Shown here: piece by piece, positions 1 to 6,229 of the stretch
Position numbering within the stretch: position 1 is the first letter of the stretch
How the letters are laid out: each line of letters starts with the position of its first letter
Source of the DNA: Desulfuromonadales bacterium
GTDB taxonomy: Bacteria > Desulfobacterota > Desulfuromonadia > Desulfuromonadales > JACZKF01
Length of the DNA stretch: 43,142 bases
Direction: 5' to 3'
NCBI GenBank assembly: GCA_029289095.1
Contig: JARFUG010000021.1
Coordinates: 1 to 43,142, forward strand
Made by a program: the position numbers and the translations under genes
The notes under the pieces: model-generated
The model's database searches: none
What the model was told of the DNA's origin: nothing
What the model saw: the letters and a program-made list of their open reading frames with translations, nothing else

Positions 1-18
1 AGCAATTATACTGCAGAC

Positions 19-60
19 ACAAAGAAAGGGGAGTCCGAACGCAGACTCCCCTTTCTTTGT
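19..60 (-). terminator. Hairpin terminator downstream of the cytochrome gene
   Basis: Near-perfect 17-bp inverted repeat (arms 19-35 and 44-60, 8-nt loop) whose arms end in AAAGAAA/TTTCTTT. It lies 54 bp beyond the stop of the minus-strand cytochrome gene. The symmetry makes it usable in either direction, so a gene entering from the left could share it. Confidence 0.75.
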
Positions 61-81
61 TGAGCCAAGAAGTGAGAAGTT

Positions 82-110
82 CTCCTCACTCCTCACTCCT
101 CACTCCTCAC
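82..110. repeat. Heptanucleotide tandem array CTCCTCA x4
   Basis: Four perfect CTCCTCA units plus one base, between the cytochrome stop codon and its terminator. It belongs to the 7-bp-period arrays that recur through this window. Confidence 0.85.
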
Positions 111-113
111 GAA

Positions 114-392
114 TTACCTCTTATGACACTCGTTGCAGCGGGTGGGGCCTGCTTTCATCTCTTCGTGGCACCCCTTGCAGCCGATTCCGTGGGCAAAGTC
201 CCGGTTTATTTCGATCTTGGCGGGAGTCCCCGTGTGACACTTGGCACAGTCCAACTTCCCGGCGTGCATCGTGTGGTCAAAGGTTACATTGCCGTTTTTG
301 GCCTGGTAGGTGTAGACGTCGGCTGCGACGGCCCCCATGGCGATCCCTGCAGAAAACGCGGTTGCCAGTACGATAGCGGTCAACTTCTTCAT
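114..392 (-). CDS. Periplasmic triheme c-type cytochrome (c7/PpcA-like)
   Basis: Small secreted multiheme cytochrome expected to shuttle electrons in the periplasm between inner-membrane quinol oxidoreductases and outer-membrane or soluble partners. The 92-residue product has a signal peptide (residues 1-24, MKK then a hydrophobic stretch ending AVAA). Three heme-binding CXXCH motifs follow: CAKCH (49-53), CKGCH (72-76) and CNECH (86-90). Extra histidines at 40, 43 and 68 are candidates for the distal ligands of bis-His hemes. The mature size (~68 residues) and three hemes match the c7 family of Geobacter/Desulfuromonas. The start at 392 was chosen because AAAGGAGG lies 8 nt upstream (401-407); an in-frame start 7 codons further up has no such site. 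Single gene with its own terminator. The electron partner is unknown. Confidence 0.93.
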   Translation of the reverse strand: MKKLTAIVLATAFSAGIAMGAVAADVYTYQAKNGNVTFDHTMHAGKLDCAKCHTGTPAKIEINRDFAHGIGCKGCHEEMKAGPTRCNECHKR

Positions 393-472
393 GAGAATAC
401 CTCCTTTGTACATGTGTGATGAGCTCGATCTTACGCAGCTCTAAAATAATCGCATTCGACTTTCTTTACACT

Positions 473-502
473 CGACATCGAGCCCACTGCCAGCCGATGT
501 CG
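473..502. repeat. Hairpin in the 393-690 intergenic stretch
   Basis: Arms CGACATCG (473-480) and CGATGTCG (495-502) with a 14-nt loop, upstream of the divergent cytochrome and nucleotidyltransferase genes. A related CATGTCGGGTC occurs about 40 bp on. Its role (operator or RNA structure) is unknown. Apart from the promoter at 632-659 I see nothing else in 393-690. Confidence 0.4.
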
Positions 503-631
503 GGCTGAAAAGTCCTCATTTCGACCATTTACCATCTTCCATGTCGGGTCGGACGGAGCCGCTCACACCACGTTTTTTTGCCCCTCTCCATCCCATTTCC
601 CCCCCGTGCGCCCTTCTCCCCCAAACTTTTC

Positions 632-659
632 TTGACAACGGACTGTGGAGAGCTACTGT
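632..659 (+). promoter_or_regulatory. Sigma-70-like promoter for the nucleotidyltransferase gene
   Basis: TTGACA (632-637), 16-bp spacer, TACTGT (654-659); predicted start of transcription near 666, 25 bp before the ATG at 691. The -35 is perfect, the -10 moderate. Confidence 0.5.
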
Positions 660-690
660 GGATTAAGACCTTTCACACCCCGGTGAATCA

Positions 691-1440
691 ATGGAGTCGA
701 CCCAACCCACCCCGCAGGAGCGCAGCACGGCGGCATCGGTACTGGAGGAACTAATTCCGCAGACCCAATGGTCGGTGTACGAGCCGATCCTCCGCGAAGC
801 AACGGCGCAGGGGCTCTGCTTCGCAGTCGGCGGGGGGATTGCCTTTTCCCTCTACGCCGGCCACCGCCGCAATACGAAAGATCTCGATCTCTTTGTTCCG
901 GCTTCACACCACGCTTCCTTTCTGCAGTTGATGAGCCGGTCGGGCTTCCACGAATACACTGAACTCCCCTACGATCGCACCTGGAGTTATCGCGGCATCC
1001 GCGATGGCTACATTCTCGATGTCATCTGGCGGATGCTCAACAACCGCGCCCCACTCGACGACGCCTGGATGACGCGGGGATGGGAAATCGAGACGCGCGG
1101 CGTGGCGCTGAGACTTCTGCCGGTGGAAGAGCTGATCTGGACCAAGCTCTACATTGTCCACAGGGATCGCTGTGACTGGCCCGACATTCTCGTTCTTCTC
1201 GGCGCACGCGGTGCACGCCTCGACTGGCGCCACCTGCTGCTGCGCGTCGGAGAAGACGCTCCCCTGCTCGGATCGGTTCTCGCGCTCTTTCGATGGATGT
1301 GTCCCGGGCAGGCAGCGTCCCTGCCGACGTGGGTCTGGTCTGAGGTGGGGTTGACGATGGAAGAGAGCACCGGCGCTCTGCCCTCCGTCGACCGGCGCAG
1401 AACAGAGTTGCTGGCAAAAGGGAACTGGTATCCGATGTAG
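691..1440 (+). CDS. Nucleotidyltransferase-fold protein (AbiEii/MNT-like)
   Basis: A 249-residue protein with the polymerase-beta nucleotidyltransferase signature. A GGG run at 47-49 is followed by R-x-T-x-D-L-D (R60 to D66), which would place the two metal-binding aspartates at 64 and 66; D110 in the strand GYILDVIW is a candidate third carboxylate. A later segment, PVEELIWTK...R-D-x-x-D-W-P-D-I (144-166), resembles the substrate-contacting helix of AbiEii/DUF1814-type transferases. No antitoxin or toxin partner (AbiEi-like HTH or HEPN protein) is adjacent, so a toxin-antitoxin role is not supported. The ATG has no strong ribosome-binding site, so the start is the best available rather than proven. 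The downstream isomerase follows after 27 bp on the same strand and may be co-transcribed. The substrate is unknown. Confidence 0.75.
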   Translation: MESTQPTPQERSTAASVLEELIPQTQWSVYEPILREATAQGLCFAVGGGIAFSLYAGHRRNTKDLDLFVPASHHASFLQLMSRSGFHEYTELPYDRTWSYRGIRDGYILDVIWRMLNNRAPLDDAWMTRGWEIETRGVALRLLPVEELIWTKLYIVHRDRCDWPDILVLLGARGARLDWRHLLLRVGEDAPLLGSVLALFRWMCPGQAASLPTWVWSEVGLTMEESTGALPSVDRRRTELLAKGNWYPM

Positions 1441-1467
1441 AGCCGTAAACGTCATGGAGGCGGCGCC

Positions 1468-2241
1468 ATGCAGATCGGAGCGATGAACCACCCGGCATGC
1501 GATCCTGTCGAAGAGATCAGGTGGATGGCCGCCATGGGGCTTGAATTCGTCGATCTCACCCTGGAGCCCCCGGGGGCCGCCTACTGGCAAATCGACATTC
1601 GAGAAATCAGGACAATGCTCGACGCGCACGGGATGGAAATCATCGGCCACACCGCCTGGTACCTCCCGCTCGGGCACCCCTTTGAAGAGGTGCGCCGAGG
1701 GGCCGTCGACGCGTTCCTGCGCTGCGCAGAGGTCTTCTCACAGCTAGGCGCGTCCGCCATGAATATCCACCCCGACAGAAACGACCCAATGCGTCGGCGC
1801 GAGGCCCTCATCGCGCGCAACCTGAAGAGCCTGGAGGAGATCGCGGCGGGGTGCCGTCCCCTCGGGATAACACTGATGGTCGAGAACATCCCCGGCGCCT
1901 TCAACAGCGCGGCCCAATTAGGCGAACTCCTCGATCCGCTCCCCGAGCTTGCTCTGCATCTCGATCTCGGCCACACCAATCTCGATGTCGCGCAGGACAG
2001 CGCCGAATCGATCCTCGCCGTCTACGGTTCGCGCCTCAGGCACGTCCATCTTCACGACAATCTCGGAGGGAGCGCCGACCTCCATCTCCCTCTGGGCGCC
2101 GGAACCGTCGATCTGCCACGATCGCTGAATGCCCTTAAAAAAGCAGGCTACGACGGCACCATCACTCTCGAGGTTTTCGCCCCCGACCGCGAACTGCTGC
2201 GCTTCAGCGCCCAGAAGCTGAGAAGGGTTTGGGGGGAGTGA
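1468..2241 (+). CDS. Sugar phosphate isomerase/epimerase family TIM-barrel protein
   Basis: A 257-residue xylose-isomerase-like TIM barrel (AP endonuclease 2 superfamily). Motifs spaced as in the family are visible: MVENIPG (Glu metal ligand), LHLDLGH (Asp/His), RHVHLHDN (His/Asp) and TITLEVF (C-terminal Glu). Such proteins use a divalent metal for sugar or inositol isomerisation/epimerisation, or nick abasic DNA; the length and compact motifs favour a sugar-type enzyme over a DNA nuclease, but the substrate cannot be read from sequence. A GGAGG site lies about 9 bp before the ATG. It is probably co-transcribed with the nucleotidyltransferase upstream. A heptamer remnant and a palindrome follow the stop codon. 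Confidence 0.82.
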   Translation: MQIGAMNHPACDPVEEIRWMAAMGLEFVDLTLEPPGAAYWQIDIREIRTMLDAHGMEIIGHTAWYLPLGHPFEEVRRGAVDAFLRCAEVFSQLGASAMNIHPDRNDPMRRREALIARNLKSLEEIAAGCRPLGITLMVENIPGAFNSAAQLGELLDPLPELALHLDLGHTNLDVAQDSAESILAVYGSRLRHVHLHDNLGGSADLHLPLGAGTVDLPRSLNALKKAGYDGTITLEVFAPDRELLRFSAQKLRRVWGE

Positions 2242-2312
2242 GGACAGAGGACAGAGGGCGGAAAACGAGAGATGCATTCCCCCTCCTTGATTAGGAGGGG
2301 GTCAGGGGGTGG
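2239..2312. repeat. Heptamer remnant plus G/C-rich palindrome
   Basis: Just past the isomerase stop, AGGACAG-AGGACAG-AGGGCGG repeats with a 7-bp period (about 2244-2265). It is followed by a perfect palindrome with 9-bp arms CCCCCTCCT (2279-2287) and AGGAGGGGG (2293-2301), then a G-rich tail TCAGGGGGTGG. The palindrome-plus-G-rich-tail layout matches the elements at 9235-9300 inside uvrA and 37594-37647. The hairpin lacks a T-tract, so it is better read as a REP-type element than a terminator. Confidence 0.7.
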
Positions 2313-2351
2313 TAGAGATCGATCAACCACAACCCACCTGCCAACAAATGA

Positions 2352-2436
2352 CGGCCGCGAAGCGGCCTGACGCCGCCGAAGGCGGCTGACTAATGACGCC
2401 GCAAAGCGGCCTGACCTGACGCCGCCGGAGGCGGCT
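2352..2436. repeat. Cluster of four TGAC-linked palindromes (REP/BIME-like)
   Basis: Four short hairpins in alternation: type A GCCGC-gaa/aaa-GCGGC (2354-2366, 2398-2410) and type B GCCGCC-gaa/gga-GGCGGC (2372-2386, 2421-2435), linked by TGAC-containing spacers. The same hairpins in inverted orientation, with GTCA linkers, occur at 32171-32225. The last unit runs into the start of the EamA transporter gene and provides its GGAGG. Confidence 0.8.
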
Positions 2437-2441
2437 GATCA

Positions 2442-3338
2442 ATGACGAGCAAAGACCGGATCATCGCTCTGGCGGCGGCGCTTTTTGCCGTTTTCGTCTG
2501 GGGCGCTTCTTTTGCCGTCACCCGCGCGGCGGTGCAGGAGATCGCGCCGATGGCCCTGGCGTTTCTGCGTTTCGCCCTCGCCGCAGCGATCCTCTGGCCG
2601 GCGGCGATGCGATTCGATGTGTCCCCGACCCGGGCCGAGCGGCGAACGATCTTTGTGCTGGGTTTCCTCGGGGTCACTCTTTATTTCGCCTTTGAAAACG
2701 TCGGGCTCGTTTTCACCACCGCCTCCCACGGCGCCCTCATCATCGCCATCATCCCCCTGGTCACCGAGCTGATTGTCGCTCGGCGGGACCGGAGGCGCCT
2801 CTCGACCCCGGTCCTCACCGGCCTGGCAGCCGCCCTTGCGGGGGTGGCGCTCATCTTCGGACACGACAGCGCAGAGCCAGCCGGCGCCCTCGGCGACCTG
2901 CTGATGCTCGGGGCCGTCGCTTCCTGGGTCGGATACACCCTCGTCGCCGAACGCATCGTGCCGAAATATCCCGGTATTTACCTGACGTGGAAAATCATGG
3001 CCGTCGGCGCGCTGACCCTTCTGCCGGCCGCTCTTCTTGAAGCGTTCTTCCTCCCCTTCGCTCCGCCCTCGGCCGCCGCCTGGGGGGCGGTAGCGTTTCT
3101 CGGGATCTTCTGCTCGGCCCTGGCGTACTTGACGTGGAATTACTCCATCCCGATCCTCGGGGTCAACGCAACCAACACCCTCATCTACCTCATTCCCCTT
3201 GTCGGGGTCCTGACGGGGGTGCTTGCCCTCGGAGAGCCGTTCACCGTGCGCATCGCCCTGGGAGGCGCTCTCATCGTCGGCGGCGTCGCGTGGGCGGGAT
3301 GGCGCCAGCAGGCGGCGCTGAGGATGAGGGATGACTGA
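2442..3338 (+). CDS. EamA/DMT-family transporter (10 predicted TM)
   Basis: A 298-residue integral membrane protein made of two EamA repeats of about five helices each. The N-terminal half begins ALFAVFVWGASFAVTRAA and includes PMALAFLRFALA, a typical first-repeat pattern; the second half begins near LGDLLMLGAVASWVGYTLVAE. Family members export metabolites such as amino acids, purines or polyamines, or take up solutes; the substrate is not predictable here. The start at 2442 is preceded by GGAGG at 2427-2431, which lies in the arm/loop of the last palindrome of the upstream repeat cluster. That repeat therefore supplies the translation signal, and the start-codon context GGCGGCTGATCAATGACG is a near copy of repeat sequence 60 bp earlier. 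No obvious promoter of its own. Confidence 0.87.
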   Translation: MTSKDRIIALAAALFAVFVWGASFAVTRAAVQEIAPMALAFLRFALAAAILWPAAMRFDVSPTRAERRTIFVLGFLGVTLYFAFENVGLVFTTASHGALIIAIIPLVTELIVARRDRRRLSTPVLTGLAAALAGVALIFGHDSAEPAGALGDLLMLGAVASWVGYTLVAERIVPKYPGIYLTWKIMAVGALTLLPAALLEAFFLPFAPPSAAAWGAVAFLGIFCSALAYLTWNYSIPILGVNATNTLIYLIPLVGVLTGVLALGEPFTVRIALGGALIVGGVAWAGWRQQAALRMRDD

Positions 3339-3639
3339 AGACAGAGGACGGAGGGCGGAGGGGCGAATGAGGGGACGTCTTGCCGAAGATGACCCAGGTC
3401 AAGGAACGTCGTCTCCCCCTTCGTTACCCTGATACTTGCCGAAGAGAATTCTGAAAACCTGAAACGAGCGTCCCGTGTGGTTAGTAATGTCAAATAATTC
3501 TGAGATATTGGTGCTGTCAAGGCGTCGCCAACGCAGGCCTAGCCATGCGCTAAGTCAAGTTGGCGCACCGCAGACAGCGCCGAAAAGAGCCAGAATCAGA
3601 AGACGCGATTAGCCGCACGGGGCGCTAACTGGAGAAAAC
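3339..3639. other. Intergenic stretch before the NADH dehydrogenase gene
   Basis: Holds a heptamer remnant right after the transporter stop (AGGACGG/AGGGCGG units, about 3343-3362), an FNR/DNR-like dyad ATGAC-CCAG-GTCAA (3389-3402) and a possible -10 TGATAC (3430-3435). No ORF is supported and no hairpin with a T-tract was found. Confidence 0.5.
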
Positions 3640-4974
3640 ATGGATGTTCGTTGTCAGGCTGAAGAGGTGAAAAACGGCGGGAGGCCGCGAGTGGTCATTC
3701 TCGGTGGGGGCTTCGCCGGACTGAATGTGGCCAAGGGGCTCAAGGACGCTCCCGTCTCGATCACTCTTATCGACCGCTGCAATTATCACCTCTTCCAACC
3801 CCTCCTCTACCAGGTCGCCACCGCCGTTCTTTCACCTGCCGACATCGCCTCGCCGATCCGCCACATCCTTCGCGGACAGCCCAATACCCGCGTGGGGCTG
3901 GCAGAGGTGGAATCGATCGACCTGGAGCACAGGCGCGTCCATTTGAACAAGGGAGGGCTGAGCTACGACTACCTCGTCGTCGCCCTCGGCGCCGGCCACT
4001 CCTATTTCGGCCACGATGAATGGGAGCGATTTGCACCCGGGCTCAAGACGATCGAGGACGCCCTCGAAATCCGTCGCCGCGTCCTGCTGGCCTACGAAGA
4101 GGCCGAATGGGAGAGCGACGAGGCGCTGCGCCAAGCCAAGCTCACGTTCGTCGTCGTCGGCGGAGGTCCGACGGGGGTGGAGATGGCCGGAGCACTCAAA
4201 GAGATCGCCTCCAAGGCGATTCCGAAGGACTTTCGTTTTATCGACACCACCACTGCCCGGGTCATCCTTGTCGAGGCCGGCCCGAGACTCCTTCAGGGGA
4301 TGTCGGAGGAATCCGCCCGGGATGCCAAACGCCAGCTCGAAGAGATGGGGGTCGAGGTTCGCCTTGAACACACCGTCACCGATGTCAGGGAAGGAGAGGT
4401 CCTTCTGGGAGACGAGCGCCTCCCCGCCGGCAACGTGATCTGGGCCGCCGGCATACGCGGCTCGCACGTCGTTCGCAGTCTCGGGATTCATCTCGACAGA
4501 ATCGGCCGCGTCCCTGTCGCTCCGGACCTGAGCCTGCCGCAGCACCCCGAGGTCTTCGTCATCGGAGACCTGGCGCGGGTGGACGACCCGCAAACGGGAG
4601 AGGCGGTCCCAGGAGTCGCTCCGGCCGCCATCCAGATGGCGAAACATGTCGCCCGAATCATCCAGAGGCAGAGCGCAACTGGAAACTATCCCCAGCGACC
4701 TTCCTTTCGTTACCGGGACAAGGGGACGATGGCGACCATCGGGCGCAACCGTGCCGTCGCCGCCATCGGCGGATTCAACTTTGCCGGTTTTTTCGCCTGG
4801 ATTCTCTGGTCGCTGGTGCACATCTGGTCGCTTCTTGGATTCCGCAAAAGGGTCTTCGTCATGTTCTCCTGGCTGTGGGGATATCTTTCGTACACTAAAA
4901 ATGCCCGGCTGATTACCGGCGATTTTGAAGCCCGCAAGACTGGAGACGCTCGGGAAAAGAGCGATCACTGCTGA
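3640..4974 (+). CDS. Type II NADH dehydrogenase-like FAD/NAD(P) oxidoreductase
   Basis: A 444-residue pyridine nucleotide-disulfide oxidoreductase-fold protein resembling NDH-2, the single-subunit, non-proton-pumping NADH:quinone oxidoreductase. The N-terminal FAD-binding motif VVILGGGFAGLNVAKGL (about 18-34) and a second dinucleotide motif FVVVGGGPTGVEMAG (about 170-184) are intact. FVIGDLARVDD near residue 306 is the FAD-contacting C-terminal GD motif. The last ~60 residues contain hydrophobic, aromatic helices (FAGFFAWILWSLVHIWSLLGF and VMFSWLWGYLSY), the usual membrane-association region. It lacks redox cysteines, which argues against a disulfide reductase. The AGGAG-like site is weak (GGAGAAAAC ATG). 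It stands alone. In an anaerobe it may serve NADH disposal or oxygen tolerance (inference). Confidence 0.88.
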   Translation: MDVRCQAEEVKNGGRPRVVILGGGFAGLNVAKGLKDAPVSITLIDRCNYHLFQPLLYQVATAVLSPADIASPIRHILRGQPNTRVGLAEVESIDLEHRRVHLNKGGLSYDYLVVALGAGHSYFGHDEWERFAPGLKTIEDALEIRRRVLLAYEEAEWESDEALRQAKLTFVVVGGGPTGVEMAGALKEIASKAIPKDFRFIDTTTARVILVEAGPRLLQGMSEESARDAKRQLEEMGVEVRLEHTVTDVREGEVLLGDERLPAGNVIWAAGIRGSHVVRSLGIHLDRIGRVPVAPDLSLPQHPEVFVIGDLARVDDPQTGEAVPGVAPAAIQMAKHVARIIQRQSATGNYPQRPSFRYRDKGTMATIGRNRAVAAIGGFNFAGFFAWILWSLVHIWSLLGFRKRVFVMFSWLWGYLSYTKNARLITGDFEARKTGDAREKSDHC

Positions 4975-5222
4975 TCCTTGCGCGAAAAAACAGGAGAGCG
5001 CCGGTTTTTTCGCAATTCTGCAAACAACGTGCTTTCTCCTGCAAGATCCCGAATTTTTTGAAGATCTGTTTGGAATTCCTTCATTTTGTGCGCTTCATCT
5101 CCGGAGAAGTGCGCCATCTGTTTCGCATCGACGCAGAAAAAACACACTCTCCCGCCACCGGAACAGGCACAAAAGCTCTGAACTCTCTGAAACTTCAGCA
5201 CAAAGCCCCTCCTACCCAATCA

Positions 5223-5238
5223 TGGCACGCGACTTGCT
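5223..5238 (+). promoter_or_regulatory. Consensus sigma-54 (-24/-12) promoter
   Basis: TGGCAC-GCGAC-TTGCT: GG at 5224-5225 and GC at 5236-5237 are separated by exactly 10 bp, matching TGGCAC-N5-TTGCW at every conserved position. Predicted transcription start near 5249, about 39 nt before the ATG at 5288. The remaining part of 4975-5287 holds no supported gene. Confidence 0.85.
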
Positions 5239-5287
5239 AAAATCAGATAAGATCACTGAACTCACATCTCCAGAAGGAGGAGCACGG

Positions 5288-6043
5288 ATGAAAGCGAACC
5301 TCAACGGCGCCAAAATCGCCTATGAAAACTTCGGCAGCGGCCCCGCCATCGTCGTTCTTCACGACGGCCCCTCCAACCGGGAAATCGGGTCGCTCTTCGC
5401 ACCGCTGGCCGAGGGGGGCTACCGCGTCATCGTCAGTCATCTCGACGGATTCGGAAAACGCCTCGACAGCGAAGACTTGTCCGACTATTCGGAAAAGGCC
5501 ATCTCTCTTCTCAACTTCCTGGGGATCGGGCGCGCCGTATTCTTCGGAATCGGGCAGGGGGGAATCGTCCTTCTCAACATCCTTGAAACCTCTCCCCGCC
5601 GGGTTGCCGCTTCGAGCATCGTGATCGGAGAGGCAACTGCCCAGGAGATCCGCTCTCTTGCCGAACGCTTCGAGAATCGCGTCAAGGAAGAGGAGGAACG
5701 AACCGATTTCAAGGAAGAACTTCTGCGCGCCCTTCCGGCCGCCCGAAAAGAAAAAACGGTCTGTTCTTCCATGGCGCACCTTCGTCGATGGATCAACAGC
5801 GTCTGCAGCAAAAACCTTTATCTCTCGATCATCCAGCACCGCAGCGCCGCGCGCGCCACGTTCGACATTCCGCCGGTGATCGTCGAACCCGAAGAGGGCA
5901 AAACGCCCACACAGGCAAAGCCCAAGCGCAAGGGGGCGCGAAGTCGCCTCGCACAGATCAACACCCACCTCGCAGCTCTCTTCAACTCCCTCTACCCCCC
6001 GGAAGAGGACCCCGAGGAAGAAATCCTCATCGACCACGGTTGA
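5288..6043 (+). CDS. Alpha/beta-hydrolase-fold protein lacking the nucleophile
   Basis: A 251-residue protein whose first ~110 residues follow the alpha/beta-hydrolase pattern: strand [10 protein letters not shown] (21-30, HxG-type oxyanion loop), [14 protein letters not shown] (45-58) and the nucleophile elbow FFGIGQGG (85-92). The G-x-S-x-G serine is glycine (G89), so classical serine hydrolysis is unlikely. The C-terminal part is charged: a Lys/Arg-rich segment around 215-225, a helix [19 protein letters not shown] and an acidic tail. No cap domain is evident. The start at 5288 follows AGAAGGAGG by 7 nt; the longer in-frame reading upstream overlaps the sigma-54 promoter and is excluded. 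A sigma-54 promoter points to an inducible role. Possible jobs are binding, scaffolding or sensing. Function unknown. Confidence 0.8.
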   Translation: MKANLNGAKIAYENFGSGPAIVVLHDGPSNREIGSLFAPLAEGGYRVIVSHLDGFGKRLDSEDLSDYSEKAISLLNFLGIGRAVFFGIGQGGIVLLNILETSPRRVAASSIVIGEATAQEIRSLAERFENRVKEEEERTDFKEELLRALPAARKEKTVCSSMAHLRRWINSVCSKNLYLSIIQHRSAARATFDIPPVIVEPEEGKTPTQAKPKRKGARSRLAQINTHLAALFNSLYPPEEDPEEEILIDHG

Positions 6044-6085
6044 TTTCAGCACTGCCCAAACCCGGGCGAGTCCCCTCGCCCGGGC

Positions 6086-6162
6086 CAACTCCCAACTCCC
6101 AACTCCCAACTCCCAACTCCCAACTCCCAACTCCCAACTCCCAACTCTCAACTCTCAACTCC
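6086..6162. repeat. Heptanucleotide tandem array CAACTCC x11
   Basis: Eleven 7-bp units: eight perfect CAACTCC, two CAACTCT, one CAACTCC. It ends 8 bp before the -35 box of the uvrA promoter. It is the longest array in the window by unit number. Confidence 0.92.
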
Positions 6163-6169
6163 CATCAAT

Positions 6170-6198
6170 TTGACCTGAACGCCGCGATCGATTAATCT
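6170..6198 (+). promoter_or_regulatory. Sigma-70-like promoter for uvrA
   Basis: TTGACC (6170-6175), 17-bp spacer, TAATCT (6193-6198); predicted transcript start near 6205, about 25 nt before the uvrA ATG. No recognisable LexA box was seen. Confidence 0.55.
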
Positions 6199-6229
6199 AT
6201 CTGATTGTTCATGACCGAAAAACTCCTCT

